Counted from the stretch's first letter, positions 50,744-60,458 are shown. The stretch: 64,000 bases of DNA from JACKAQ01 sp965227145 (GCA_965227145.1 OZ245730.1:2666001-2730000), one strand, 5' to 3'. The notes: generated from the sequence alone by a model not told the origin. Numbers and translations are program-made.

Positions 50744-52009
50744 TTACACATGCGATTCGTGACCGCGAACCGGGCTGACCGGCAAACCGAAAACCGATTG
50801 CAGCGCCATCACCACCGCGCCTTTAATGCCGGCTTCGCGGCGGAGGACGTCGGGCAAAACGCCGTCAAAATCAAACGGGATTTCGTGATTTTCCACATCC
50901 AGAATGCTGTTGATCCGGGTGATTAATTCGGGAATTTTCTCGATAATTTTGCCGCCCAAAATGATCAGCTTCGGATCGATCGTTTTGATCATCTGCAAAC
51001 AGACGCCCGCCATCGCGTGCGCATATTCGTCGATCACCGTTGCAATTTCCGGGCGATTATTTGTCAAATATTGTTCGATATCTGCGAGTGTCAAATCCTC
51101 GATTTCCTGCTCACTTTTGCCATTGGGCGAATTTCCGTTGATCGCCAACGCTCGCTTGCAAGCCCCAACAAACGCTGATTCGGAAAGCAATTCGCCCAAA
51201 AACTGTTGATTTTTATAGAGATAGGTATATTTTTCCGAATTAAAATTGAGCATGTTCTGAATTTTCAGATAACCGATTTCACCGGCGCGCCCCATATTTC
51301 CGCGATACAATTGGCGATTAACGATGATGCCCGCACCAATTCCTGCGCCAATCCAGATGTAAATGAGGTTGGCAATCTGGCGACCCGCGCCGAGCACGCT
51401 TTCGCCGAAAGCACGGGTTTTTACGTCATTTTCGATGATCACAGGCACGTTGTAGCGTTGCTCGATTTCCGCCGCAATCGGGAAATTGTCCCATCCGCGC
51501 AGCGTATCCGCAAAGCGAACACGACCATTTTCGTAATCGATAAATCCCGGCAACCCGACGCCGATGCCCAGCATATCCCCGGCGTTCAGCGATTGCATGA
51601 GCATCATTTGATCGATATCGCGGAAAATCAGCGCCAAAACGCTGTTGGCTGAGGCGTTCACTTTGTGCGGATATTGGCGAATTTCGCGGATTTCCGCATC
51701 GAGATTGGCGATCGCTACAATCGTATCGCTGCGGCGAATATCGATGCCAACCACAAATTTGTTTTCCGGGTTGAGTTTGAGCAATCGCGGACGTTTTCCG
51801 CCACGAACGGACGCCTCGCCTTTTCCCACTTCGGTGATAAATCCCCCTTCGTCCAGCCGGTTCACGATTTCCGAAACCGCCACTTTTGAGATGCGGCTGA
51901 GCTTTGCCAACTCGATTCGCGAAATGGGACCGTTATCGCGAATCAGGTTGAGCAACCGGATTTCGTTGTATTGTTTGATCAGTTGGGAATCTGCTTTTTT
52001 TATCATCAT
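50744..52009 (-). CDS. ROK-family transcriptional regulator (NagC/XylR type)
   Basis: The 421-aa product has an N-terminal winged helix (ISRIELAKLSRISKVAVSEIVNRLDEGGF), then a ROK sugar-kinase-like domain (VVGIDIRRSDTIVAIANL, GIGVGLPGFIDYENG, IENDVKTRAFGE, WIGAGIGAGIIVNRQL). The usual ROK zinc site (GHxxxxxxGxxCxCGxxGCxE) is missing: after GRAGEIG the sequence reads YLKIQNMLNFNSEKYTYLY, without the His and Cys residues. It may still bind a sugar ligand. Between the giant surface protein and the GHL10-type hydrolases, it is the likely local regulator of the glycan locus. AGGTGG lies just ahead of the paired ATGs. Confidence 0.9.
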   Translation of the reverse strand: MMIKKADSQLIKQYNEIRLLNLIRDNGPISRIELAKLSRISKVAVSEIVNRLDEGGFITEVGKGEASVRGGKRPRLLKLNPENKFVVGIDIRRSDTIVAIANLDAEIREIRQYPHKVNASANSVLALIFRDIDQMMLMQSLNAGDMLGIGVGLPGFIDYENGRVRFADTLRGWDNFPIAAEIEQRYNVPVIIENDVKTRAFGESVLGAGRQIANLIYIWIGAGIGAGIIVNRQLYRGNMGRAGEIGYLKIQNMLNFNSEKYTYLYKNQQFLGELLSESAFVGACKRALAINGNSPNGKSEQEIEDLTLADIEQYLTNNRPEIATVIDEYAHAMAGVCLQMIKTIDPKLIILGGKIIEKIPELITRINSILDVENHEIPFDFDGVLPDVLRREAGIKGAVVMALQSVFGLPVSPVRGHESHV

Positions 52010-52032
52010 TTATCCACCTGTAAATACTGATG

Positions 52033-53913
52033 TTATCGCATCAGCACCATTTTTTTTGATTGCGTTGCGTTGCCGGATTTGAGCACATAAAAATAGACGC
52101 CGCTCGCGAATTTTCGGGCATCCCATTTCCGGGAATGTGTACCGGCGGGCAATTTTTCATTCGCCAAAACAGCTACTTCCTGCCCCAAAATATTGAAAAT
52201 CGAGAGTCGCACATTGGCTGCGGTATTGAGCGAAAATTTGATTTCGGTCGTTGGATTGAAGGGGTTCGGGTAATTCTGGAATAGCTCGATTTCGCCCGGA
52301 ATTCCGGCACTTTTTTCGCCGATGCCAACAACCGGCAATCCGGCGCGATTGCTGTTGAGCAGCATAATTGCATCCGCGAACAGCACGTTGGTCCCGATAA
52401 ATTCATCGGTCAATCGCATCACCCGTTGGTTTTGCCCGGCGGGCAAATAGAGATCAGCAATTTTATACCAGCGGCGATGCCCTTCTCTGGTTTGATCGAC
52501 GTAAACCGTGTCCGTCCCGAATTTGTCGAACACTTCAAACGGCGCGGATGACATTGCGTTAAATTGAGTAATATTAAAATGATAGAGCTCGTACCAACCG
52601 CTTTCCGGAATGTCTGCAAAATATTCCATAAACTCGCCGCCGCCGCCAATCGTAAACAGCGATCGCCCGTCGAAACCGGGAATGGTGGTGTAAACCGTCC
52701 AGCCGGATGAGCGCTGCACCGAGGGATCATCTTCGTTGATGATGATCGCCGGACGGCGCCAGTTTTCCGGCAGCAAAGGGTATTCCGCCGGTTGCGAATA
52801 CACCGTATTTTTCAGGCTGTCGAGATCGTCCTCAACGGTATCCACAAACCAAACCACATGTCCATTGAGATTCTTAAATCGTGTATATTCAATCATTTGG
52901 ATGAGGTCGCCGGTGGTCACATCCGCATCGTTGGCAACGGTTGTGATACCCGGATAAAACGTTGCCGGATCGTTCACATGCGCCAGTTGCAAATTCAGCT
53001 CGCTAACATATTGCGATGCCGTTAGGCGATACACTTGCGGCGTCACAAAATCGAGATTGCCATCGTTGATCCACGGTCGCCAGTCCTGGCAAAAGTTGCT
53101 GTAGCCATACGGATAAACAATTGGTGCGTTGCTCACCACAACATTCGGATTGACCGATTTGAACGAATCGTAACAGGCGTCCATAAACGCCGAAAGTTTT
53201 TCGGCGCGCCACTGCATCCAGCCGGGATCGGCGCTGTTGTTGGGCGGATTTGCCCCGCCGTGCTCGGATTGATACACCGCAACCGTCGCGGAATCGTAAC
53301 CGCAGTTCAGCTCCGGGTAGCGGATACGATCGAGTTCAACGCCGTCAACATCATAATTTTCAATAACTTCCTGAACCATATCAATCAAAAATTGTTGGGC
53401 ATCCGCATTCACATGGCTGAGCCATTTGAACTGCAAATTGCCGTTGAACAGCACGGAACCGTCGCGTTTTCTGGCGAACCATTCCGGGTGAACATCATAC
53501 AAATCGTCGTTGCCGCCCTGTCCGGCGACAAATCCGTGTTCGAACCAGGCCTCCACATGCAGTCCGCGGCGGTGCCCTTCGGCGATAAATTCTTCCAGAA
53601 TATCGCGCCCGTTTTCGATGGCGGGATCGGTGTATTTTCCGGTGAGATTAAAAAACGTTTCGCTGCGAAAATAGGGATAACCAAATCGCCAGACATCCAC
53701 AAAAACCGCGTTAAAATTGGCGTCTGCCAGCTTGTCCATAATTTGTGCAATACGTTCCTTGCTGGGCACATTTGCACCGGCCCACGCCAGCCAAACGCCC
53801 CGCAACTCCGTCGCCGGCTGCGCCTGCACCGAAAAACCGCTCAGCAACAGCACAAACAGCACACAGCTCAACACATTATTTTTTATATATTTACAGCTAT
53901 TAATCATACGCAA
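52033..53913 (-). CDS. Secreted GHL10 (DUF187)-type glycoside hydrolase with T9SS sorting domain
   Basis: About 626 aa. A signal peptide ends at VQAQPATE. The catalytic barrel shows ATELRGVWLAWAGANVPS, FNAVFVDVWRFGYPYFRS, GLHVEAWFEHGF, YDVDGVELDRIRYPE and DFVTPQVYR, the pattern of GHL10 proteins. A carbohydrate-binding-like domain (DDPSVQRSSGWTVYTTIPGF, golvesin-like) and a T9SS C-terminus (NYPNPFNPTTEIKFSL ... ASGVYFYVLKSGNATQSKKM) follow. A TTG start at 53913 has an AGGA at good distance; the alternative ATG at 53907 shortens it by two residues. It is paralogous to the 53958-55847 gene 44 bases upstream. Confidence 0.85.
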   Translation of the reverse strand: MRMINSCKYIKNNVLSCVLFVLLLSGFSVQAQPATELRGVWLAWAGANVPSKERIAQIMDKLADANFNAVFVDVWRFGYPYFRSETFFNLTGKYTDPAIENGRDILEEFIAEGHRRGLHVEAWFEHGFVAGQGGNDDLYDVHPEWFARKRDGSVLFNGNLQFKWLSHVNADAQQFLIDMVQEVIENYDVDGVELDRIRYPELNCGYDSATVAVYQSEHGGANPPNNSADPGWMQWRAEKLSAFMDACYDSFKSVNPNVVVSNAPIVYPYGYSNFCQDWRPWINDGNLDFVTPQVYRLTASQYVSELNLQLAHVNDPATFYPGITTVANDADVTTGDLIQMIEYTRFKNLNGHVVWFVDTVEDDLDSLKNTVYSQPAEYPLLPENWRRPAIIINEDDPSVQRSSGWTVYTTIPGFDGRSLFTIGGGGEFMEYFADIPESGWYELYHFNITQFNAMSSAPFEVFDKFGTDTVYVDQTREGHRRWYKIADLYLPAGQNQRVMRLTDEFIGTNVLFADAIMLLNSNRAGLPVVGIGEKSAGIPGEIELFQNYPNPFNPTTEIKFSLNTAANVRLSIFNILGQEVAVLANEKLPAGTHSRKWDARKFASGVYFYVLKSGNATQSKKMVLMR

Positions 53914-53957
53914 GTTATTCTATCCTTTTCCTAAATCCTTTATCCTTAATTTTATAT

Positions 53958-55847
53958 CTATTTCATCAACACCATTTTCCGCGCATCTGCAAAAGCGCCG
54001 TCGGTTTGCAACCGGTAAAAATATACGCCGGAGGCGTAATCGCCCGCGTGCCAGGTTTCCCGGTAAACGCCGGGCATTTTGGTTTCATTAACCAATTTTG
54101 AAACGCGTTTTCCGGTGATATCGACGATATCCAGTTGCACATTCGCGGTTTGCGACAACGCAAATTCGATGGTTGTTTCCGGGTTAAATGGGTTCGGATA
54201 ATTCTGGCGCAGCCGGAACGTTTTGGGCAATTCAATTTCTCCCTGTTCCGGTTCGGAAATGCCAACGAGCACGTCCGGCGATTTTTTGCGGTTGATCAGA
54301 ATCATCGCGGCATCGGCGGTGAGTGTTTGTCCGGCGGCGGTCAGCGAGTTGTCAATTTTGAGAACGGTTTGCTCGCCCGGTTGCAAAAAAACCGTGGCAA
54401 TCGGCTGCCAGCCGCGTTCGGAAAACGCGGTTTGATCCACCACTACTTCGGTGGAATCGCCGTTGTGATAAACCACATGCCGCGCCTGTTTTGACGCCAG
54501 CGGACCGCTGACCACAAACGGAAAAACATCGAACCACGCGGCAAACGGCACATCTAATTTGTATTCGATTGCCGCGTAATTGCTGCTGTTGGTCAGCAAA
54601 ATTCCCGGACGAAAACCGTCGATACCGGATTCGCTCAGCCAGTCACCGCTCAGCGAAACGCCCGGTTCATCTTCATTCAAAATTGTTGCTTTCGGGCGCC
54701 AGATGTTGTTGCCGCGTCCCGGCGAAACTGCCGGTTCTGCGTAAAAAGTAGCTTTCAGCGTGTCTGCGAGGCGATCGTTATTGGCCCGCAATCCTTCGTA
54801 AAAAAAGAAAATTTCGCCCGGCACATTGCGCTGGCGATTGGCGGCCATCGCGCTCAACAAATATCCCGGATCGATCACGTAATTGCCCAAACGAATCAGC
54901 ATTCCGGCAAAATACACGTCGCGGTGATTCGGGTAATTCGCCAGCGAATTGTCCAGCGTGAACACATAATCGCTCAGTGAATAGCGATACAATTGCGGAA
55001 TCACTTCCTCTGCGATGCCGTTTTCCATCCAGCTTTTCGGGTCCTGCAAATATTCCTGATAACTCCACGGAAACACGCTGGGACTCGACGCAACCTTCAA
55101 ATGTGCCGCCACAGATTTGATGGTATCGTGGGCCATTTGGTAAAATTCGCTGAGTTTGTCGGCACGCCAGCGCATCCAATCCGCATCGCGAAAATCAGCC
55201 GGCGGATTTTGCCCGTTGTGTTCGCTGCGATAAATCGCCACCGTCACAGAATCGTAACCGCCCTCAACCGGCATCGCGGGAATGCGGTCGGAATATTCGA
55301 CGCCGTCGATATCGTAATTTTCCGCCACTTCGCGGGTGAGCGCCAAAATAAAATCGCGCACATCCGGATTGATGGCGGACATCCAGTCGAACCCGTTTTT
55401 GACGACCAGATTGCCGTTGCTGTCTTTTAGCGCCCAATCGGGATATTTTTGGAGAATGTGCCCGCCGTTTTGGGAATACGATGTGGAAAATCCCATCTCG
55501 AACCATGGCAGCACCTCGATCCCGTTGCGGTGCGCTTCGATAAGCACCCGTTGCAACGCATCGCGTCCACTGAAAGCCGGATGAATGGATTTGCCAAAAT
55601 ATTGATCCATCACCGCGCTGGGATAAAGCGTGTAATCGCCATCCGCGCCGTTGCTGTTCCACACCACACACAGCACCGTGTTGATGCCGGTTTCCGCCAA
55701 AAAATCCATCGCTTTGGCAATGCCGCCATCGCTGAACATCACGTTGCTGTCCACATTGGTGAGTTTGATGCCGCGCATCTCCGCCAGCGGCTGGGCAATT
55801 AGCCAGCCGCTAACGAACAGAAAAACAATTGTCAACATTCGTTTCAT
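53958..55847 (-). CDS. Secreted GHL10-type glycoside hydrolase paralogue with T9SS sorting domain
   Basis: The product is 629 aa. The signal peptide MKRMLTIVFLFVSGWLIA is followed by the catalytic pattern LAEMRGIKLTNVDSNVM, GINTVLCVVWNS, GIEVLPWFEMGF, YDIDGVEYSDRIP and EVIPQLYRYSLSDYV. A carbohydrate-binding-like domain (EPGVSLSGDWLSESGIDGF) and a T9SS tail (NYPNPFNPETTIEFALS ... GVYFYRLQTDGAFADARKM) follow. It begins directly at the stop of the upstream gene. It shares layout with the next gene downstream, so the pair arose by duplication; differences around the active barrel suggest divergent substrates. Confidence 0.85.
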   Translation of the reverse strand: MKRMLTIVFLFVSGWLIAQPLAEMRGIKLTNVDSNVMFSDGGIAKAMDFLAETGINTVLCVVWNSNGADGDYTLYPSAVMDQYFGKSIHPAFSGRDALQRVLIEAHRNGIEVLPWFEMGFSTSYSQNGGHILQKYPDWALKDSNGNLVVKNGFDWMSAINPDVRDFILALTREVAENYDIDGVEYSDRIPAMPVEGGYDSVTVAIYRSEHNGQNPPADFRDADWMRWRADKLSEFYQMAHDTIKSVAAHLKVASSPSVFPWSYQEYLQDPKSWMENGIAEEVIPQLYRYSLSDYVFTLDNSLANYPNHRDVYFAGMLIRLGNYVIDPGYLLSAMAANRQRNVPGEIFFFYEGLRANNDRLADTLKATFYAEPAVSPGRGNNIWRPKATILNEDEPGVSLSGDWLSESGIDGFRPGILLTNSSNYAAIEYKLDVPFAAWFDVFPFVVSGPLASKQARHVVYHNGDSTEVVVDQTAFSERGWQPIATVFLQPGEQTVLKIDNSLTAAGQTLTADAAMILINRKKSPDVLVGISEPEQGEIELPKTFRLRQNYPNPFNPETTIEFALSQTANVQLDIVDITGKRVSKLVNETKMPGVYRETWHAGDYASGVYFYRLQTDGAFADARKMVLMK

Positions 55848-57827
55848 TTATTTCACCAACAACATTTTCCGGGTTTGCACGGTCAATCCGTTTGCGGATA
55901 GCCGGTAAAAATACACGCCGCTGGCAACATTTTTCCCGTCGAAAGTGAGCGAATAATTGCCGGCATTTTGCACGTCGCTGCTCAGCGTCTGCACTTTTTG
56001 TCCGGTCACGTTGTAAATTTCCACGGTAATTTCAGCGCGTTTCGGCACGAAATATTCGATGGTTGTGCCGGGGTTAAACGGATTCGGGTAATTTTGCAAG
56101 AGCCGGAATTGCTCAATCGGGAGCGCTTCGTCATCACCGATGCCAACGAGACCGGAGCGAATTTGCACATAATTGGTGTCGGTCGGGAACATGCCGCTGC
56201 CGAGGCTGTCCGCGTAAAAATAGTGGGTCAGCGCAACGCCCGCACCCAACGGATTAACATCCGGGAACGCGGCCAACACCGCACCGCCCGGTGATTTTTC
56301 CGCCACAAACGCAGCAATGCCGATACTTGTAAAATTATTGCCGATACCCGCATCGTTCAAAATTGCGGCGAATTCCGCCAGTTTGCGGTTGCCCGCATCC
56401 GCAAAAGCCAGCGCACCTTGCGATGCCAGATTGCCGTCGAACAGCGTCACATCCCAACTGATGCCATTCCATTTGTGAATGTTGCCGAGCAGAAAATCCG
56501 CCTGATCATACGATTCGATTTCGAAGACGACATCTGCGTTGAAGGGCAATTGGCTGACCGCATCGGTTTCCAGCGCGATGGTGTTCGAGCCATTGCTGCC
56601 GTCCGGATCGAGATCGAACGCCACATACCAGAAATTGGTGAAGGTCGCATCAATCATATCATCGCCGGTGATGCCGGCGAACACTTTGCCTTCCGACCAG
56701 GTGAGATACATATCGCGCCCGTTGCTGCTGCCAACGTGATCTGTCGGGAAAAAGTCGTTGCTGCCATCGACGCTGATTTCCAGAATATCCTGTCGCGGCG
56801 TGCTGGCCTGCAGCAGCGAATCCATGCTCAGCGAAGCGATGCTGTTCACGCCCATCAGCGTGATCATCGCGTGGCGTTTGGAATCGTACGCCAGCGAGGC
56901 AGTTGCGTTGATGTTCGGAATAATCGATGCGCCGCCGTTGTAAAACAGCGCGCTGGAATCGGAATCTTCGCCAAAATAATCGAACGTAATCGTGCCGATC
57001 AAATCTTCAAAATAACGGATGGAACGGATGGTCGCGGTGCCGGTATTTGAATTGGCGACGGTGATCAAATCGTAATTTCCCAACGTGGTTTTCACTACTG
57101 TGGACGTGCCGCCCGGCGATGCCAGAGTGTCCGGCACCGTTGCGATGATCGTACCAGTGTTGGTGAGCAGCCGCACCGGCGGAAAACCGGATTGCGCGCC
57201 GTTCACCCAAATGCGTCCACCCGGTTCCATCGGGAAAATGCCGTGACGAGCATTTCCGGCGAGCGGCAGAAAAATGTAGGTATCGACCGCGAGGGTGCTG
57301 CCGCCCGTATCTTTCAGAACTGCGACGCTTGGATTGTCCAAACCGGATGAATAAATATAAATCTCGCTGCCGGAACCGCTGACCGCGAACGAATCGCCGT
57401 AACGCGCTTCGTCCAAAATGCCGTCGTACACCAGCTCTGCCGGTGCGGATTCGTTGGCAAAACGGTACACCTTGAAAGTCGCTGTTGGGGTAAATTGCCG
57501 CGCCATTAAATTGCAAACGTAAATCGTGCCGTCTGCGGAAACGCCAACCTGATTCACCGGCAGCGTGCCGCCAGAAAACAGGCTGTTGTCCAATTTGCCG
57601 AGCGAATCGCCGGTTGCGGCATCGAGGATCATCACATCTGCGCCGAACATCCGGGTGGCAACTAACACGTGATCGGTGTGCGGATTATAGGTCAGCCCGC
57701 GCGAAACATCGTTACCGGGATTGATAAAATCGTAGTTCACCCAATTGATGGGATATTGATTTTGCGCAACTGCACTGCCGATTGCTAAAACAGAAATCAG
57801 CAAAAATTGACGTAACTTATTCATCAT
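55848..57827 (-). CDS. T9SS-exported surface protein with DUF4623-like propeller
   Basis: The product is 659 aa from MMNKLRQFLLISVLAIGSAVAQ, a signal peptide. It has one copy of the propeller-like repeat found four times in the giant protein (NDVSRGLTYNPHTDHVLVAT, DAATGDSLGKLD, ASLAYDSKRHAMITL). A middle domain of unknown type with Ca-like DPDGSNGSN follows, then a T9SS sorting domain (YPNPFNPGTTIEYFVP ... ASGVYFYRLSANGLTVQTRKM). AGGAGG is four to seven bases before the paired ATGs; a much longer open frame upstream runs through the next gene and is rejected. A binding or adhesive role is likely. Confidence 0.82.
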   Translation of the reverse strand: MMNKLRQFLLISVLAIGSAVAQNQYPINWVNYDFINPGNDVSRGLTYNPHTDHVLVATRMFGADVMILDAATGDSLGKLDNSLFSGGTLPVNQVGVSADGTIYVCNLMARQFTPTATFKVYRFANESAPAELVYDGILDEARYGDSFAVSGSGSEIYIYSSGLDNPSVAVLKDTGGSTLAVDTYIFLPLAGNARHGIFPMEPGGRIWVNGAQSGFPPVRLLTNTGTIIATVPDTLASPGGTSTVVKTTLGNYDLITVANSNTGTATIRSIRYFEDLIGTITFDYFGEDSDSSALFYNGGASIIPNINATASLAYDSKRHAMITLMGVNSIASLSMDSLLQASTPRQDILEISVDGSNDFFPTDHVGSSNGRDMYLTWSEGKVFAGITGDDMIDATFTNFWYVAFDLDPDGSNGSNTIALETDAVSQLPFNADVVFEIESYDQADFLLGNIHKWNGISWDVTLFDGNLASQGALAFADAGNRKLAEFAAILNDAGIGNNFTSIGIAAFVAEKSPGGAVLAAFPDVNPLGAGVALTHYFYADSLGSGMFPTDTNYVQIRSGLVGIGDDEALPIEQFRLLQNYPNPFNPGTTIEYFVPKRAEITVEIYNVTGQKVQTLSSDVQNAGNYSLTFDGKNVASGVYFYRLSANGLTVQTRKMLLVK

Positions 57828-57859
57828 CTGGCCTCCTGAAAATTGTATTTGTTTGATTT

Positions 57860-58543
57860 TCATTTCAAATAATAGCGCAAACCGAGCGACACATTCAGCG
57901 ATTGCAGCCCGGAAACGCCGTCCAGTTCGATGGGCGGTTGCAGCGTCGGCCACAATTCCCCAACGATAAAGCGATAATTCACCATCGCATCGAGCGCGAG
58001 CGCGTTGCCGAACAGCAGTTGCATACCCACGCCGGTTCGTGCGCCCCAATTCCACTCTTCCAGCGTGCGTTCCGGGATGAACGGCAGTGCCGGGGAAATC
58101 GTGTCGTCAGCCGGAATTTCGCCGCGAACGCCTTTCCAATACAGTACGCCGCCGGCAAGATGAAAATATGGCCGGAACATCGATCCGCTCCCCAGCCAAA
58201 AGCGCCCGCTCGCCCAAAACGCGATGTGTTCCAGCGACAAATCCAGTTTTCCGGACGGATAACCGCTCAGGTTTTCGCTGTCGAATTTGCTGTATTCGAC
58301 CAATCCCTCGATGAACCAGTTCGGGTTGAATTGCTGCCCGATTGCCACGCTGTAATTCCCGGCAGGTTTGAACCAATCCGACAGGCTGCCGATGGGCATC
58401 GAATACGCACCGGACGCGGAAATTCCCCACTGCCCTTCGCTTTGCGCATTCACCGGAAACGCGGTTGCGACCATCGCGAGAGTTGCCAAAACAATCCATT
58501 TTGTTATTTTGATTCGGCTAATTGTTGATTCGCTAAGTTTCAT
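57860..58543 (-). CDS. Outer-membrane beta-barrel protein
   Basis: The product is 227 aa. The signal peptide ends at FPVNAQ. The mature part has alternating strands with aromatic girdles (GQWGISASGAYSMPIGSL, PNWFIEGLVEYSKF, HIAFWASGRFWLG, PYFHLAGGVLYW, GARTGVGMQLLFG) and ends in VSLGLRYYLK. It resembles the OMP_b-brl family of eight-strand barrels. It precedes the propeller protein by 32 bases, so the two are probably co-transcribed and located together at the surface. Confidence 0.78.
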   Translation of the reverse strand: MKLSESTISRIKITKWIVLATLAMVATAFPVNAQSEGQWGISASGAYSMPIGSLSDWFKPAGNYSVAIGQQFNPNWFIEGLVEYSKFDSENLSGYPSGKLDLSLEHIAFWASGRFWLGSGSMFRPYFHLAGGVLYWKGVRGEIPADDTISPALPFIPERTLEEWNWGARTGVGMQLLFGNALALDAMVNYRFIVGELWPTLQPPIELDGVSGLQSLNVSLGLRYYLK

Positions 58544-58569
58544 AATTTCAATTTGTTTAAAGTATAATT

Positions 58570-58639
58570 TTTTGTCACCCTGAGCGCAGTCGAAGGGCGG
58601 CCTTCACACTTTTGTCACCCTGAGCGCAGTCGAAGGGCG
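58570..58639. repeat. Two copies of a dispersed repeat (GTCACCCTGAGCGCAGTCGA)
   Basis: TTTTGTCACCCTGAGCGCAG followed by TCGAAGGGCG occurs at 58570-58599 and again at 58610-58639, in the same orientation. Other copies lie at 62514, 62586 and 62994, and one inverted copy at 62961. It is a dispersed intergenic repeat with the partial palindrome CCTGAGCGCAGTCGAAGG. Confidence 0.85.
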
Positions 58640-58656
58640 ACTTTGCACCAATCACC

Positions 58657-59472
58657 CTAATAGCTAAACACCAACCCAACACCCAACCGCAGCTTATTTT
58701 TCAACGGAAACCAGCATTCACCGGCATCCGAAATACCAAACAAATTTTCCAGCCACTCAGCGCTGCTGCGATCGAAATACACCAAATATTGACCGGCAGC
58801 AGTGAACGCCAAACTGTTGCTCAATTGATAGTTCAACCCAACTTGTGGCGCAGCAAAAATTTTCGATCCCTGTTTTGACGGCGCAAAATGGAGCAGGTCG
58901 TATTCGTATTCATAATCCAGTCCGGCAACGGTGGAATCGAGATCGAAGCGTTTGATCCAGTGCTCCTCCATCCGCAATTCGCGTTTGAATTTGCTGATAC
59001 CCAGTTGCAAACCAACAACCCCGGAAAATTTGCCCGACAGCGACATTCTGTAATCAGCACCAACGCCCAAAGTCAATTCCTTCAAATTCTGGTCGGGTGA
59101 AAATCGCGCCGAAAAAAGGCTGTCGTTGCTGTCATATCGCAGGGTTTGGTTGACGATTTCCACCGTTGCGCCGGGCAAAAAATCGATGTAGGTATCTTCC
59201 CAATAATCCCATTGCCATTCGTCGAGAACGGTTGATTGCGTCAGGTTCATAATATCGCTGCCAACAGCGAAATTAAGCCGGAAACGCTTGCCGATATCGA
59301 AATTGAACTGTGCAACTCCGCCGTACCCGCTGCCTTCGCTTGCCCGTGATTCACCGGATTGAAACTGCAAATTTCCCATTCCGGTAACGGATAAGCGGCT
59401 GTACTGCGCATTTGCAACAAACGGCAAACTCAATATTATCAATACAATAGAGATGTAATTGGCTCTTTTCAT
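58657..59472 (-). CDS. Outer-membrane protein, probable beta-barrel
   Basis: The product is 271 aa with a signal peptide (MKRANYISIVLIILSLPFVANA). Strands typical of a barrel are visible (RLSVTGMGNLQFQSG, GYGGVAQFNFDIGKRFRLNF, LGVGADYRMSLSGKFSGVVGLQLG), with a C-terminal LRLGVGLVFSY ending in an aromatic residue, as recognised by the BAM machinery. The family is not recognised. It starts one base after the PorV-like gene's stop, so it belongs to the same surface-export operon. Confidence 0.78.
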   Translation of the reverse strand: MKRANYISIVLIILSLPFVANAQYSRLSVTGMGNLQFQSGESRASEGSGYGGVAQFNFDIGKRFRLNFAVGSDIMNLTQSTVLDEWQWDYWEDTYIDFLPGATVEIVNQTLRYDSNDSLFSARFSPDQNLKELTLGVGADYRMSLSGKFSGVVGLQLGISKFKRELRMEEHWIKRFDLDSTVAGLDYEYEYDLLHFAPSKQGSKIFAAPQVGLNYQLSNSLAFTAAGQYLVYFDRSSAEWLENLFGISDAGECWFPLKNKLRLGVGLVFSY

Positions 59473-59473
59473 T

Positions 59474-60448
59474 TTACAACTCCAGATTCACGGTGGTTCG
59501 GACGGTGCTTTCCAGTAAATCGTGATTCATGAATGCCAAATCCAGCCCGACCCGTTTTTGGCTCCACACGAAATTCAGCCCCAAACCGAGCGTGAGATTT
59601 TCGTAATCGTAACCAAATTTGTAGCCGCTACGCAACACAACCGCATTCATCAGCGTGGCTTCCGCGCCGATGTGCAGCCGCTCGTCTGCATCGTTGGCTT
59701 GCGCAGCGTCGGCAATCAGCGTCAGCCGGTTTGGCGATGCCAGATCGCCGATCAGTTCCGCAGAAATTTCCAGCCGCAATTGTTGGGGCATCTTGAATTT
59801 TTCGTTGGCGTATTGCGTTTCCAATCCGAAGTTTTGCAGAAACGCACCGACGCGCAAACTGTGGAATCCTGTAAAATAGAGAAATCCGATATCGGCGATG
59901 ACGTTGCTGGCGTCGTAATTATCGATAGATTCCTGCACATATTTCAGCGTTGCGCCAAAGGCAAATTGTGCCGTCAAACTCCGCGACAGCGACAGCCCGA
60001 ACGCCGTCGCACCGGCAGTGTAGCTGCCCTGTTGCGCAAACGGCGATGTTTCATTTGCGGACGGTTCAAAAATGCCGGGAATATAATTGGCAGTTCGGGG
60101 AATTTCGCCGAAATCGAAATGGATCACCGAAACGCCGATCGCGCCAACCCCGCGCAGGTGATATGCAACGCCCAACGCCTGATGTTTGGTGTCCACATAC
60201 CAATTGGCGTGGGTCGCAGACAGCGACAGTTGCGCATCGCTGAGCACCACCAACGCCGGATTGACGAACAACCCGTCCGCACCGACATTCGCCAGCGTGA
60301 TCCCGGCATCGCCCAATGCGGCGTAACGCGCACTTACGGGAATTTGCAGAAAAGCGAATCCGCTGGTGCCGGATTTCCGGAATTCCTGCGCCAATCCCGA
60401 TTGACACAAAACAATAGTTAAACAAAGCAATAGTGTTTTTTTGATCAT
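59474..60448 (-). CDS. PorV/PorQ-family outer-membrane protein
   Basis: The product is 324 aa from MIKKTLLLCLTIVLC. The family signature near the mature N-terminus is GTSGFAFLQIPVSARYAALGDAGITLANVGADGLFVNPA, followed by a FadL-like barrel (AYHLRGVGAIGVSVIHFDFGEI, GLGLNFVWSQKRVGLDLAF). PorV acts as a shuttle in T9SS, handing cargo to the attachment complex; here the neighbours carry T9SS-like tails, so a dedicated role is plausible. The start at 60448 lies ten bases after the upstream stop; an open frame further upstream overlaps that gene and is rejected. Confidence 0.85.
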   Translation of the reverse strand: MIKKTLLLCLTIVLCQSGLAQEFRKSGTSGFAFLQIPVSARYAALGDAGITLANVGADGLFVNPALVVLSDAQLSLSATHANWYVDTKHQALGVAYHLRGVGAIGVSVIHFDFGEIPRTANYIPGIFEPSANETSPFAQQGSYTAGATAFGLSLSRSLTAQFAFGATLKYVQESIDNYDASNVIADIGFLYFTGFHSLRVGAFLQNFGLETQYANEKFKMPQQLRLEISAELIGDLASPNRLTLIADAAQANDADERLHIGAEATLMNAVVLRSGYKFGYDYENLTLGLGLNFVWSQKRVGLDLAFMNHDLLESTVRTTVNLEL

Positions 60449-60458
60449 TTTTCGACCG

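Noticed and set aside
57828..58055. Longer start for the propeller protein at 55848-57827
   Set aside because: The extension lies antiparallel-free but fully within the upstream barrel gene in another frame, and the signal peptide with AGGAGG begins at 57827.
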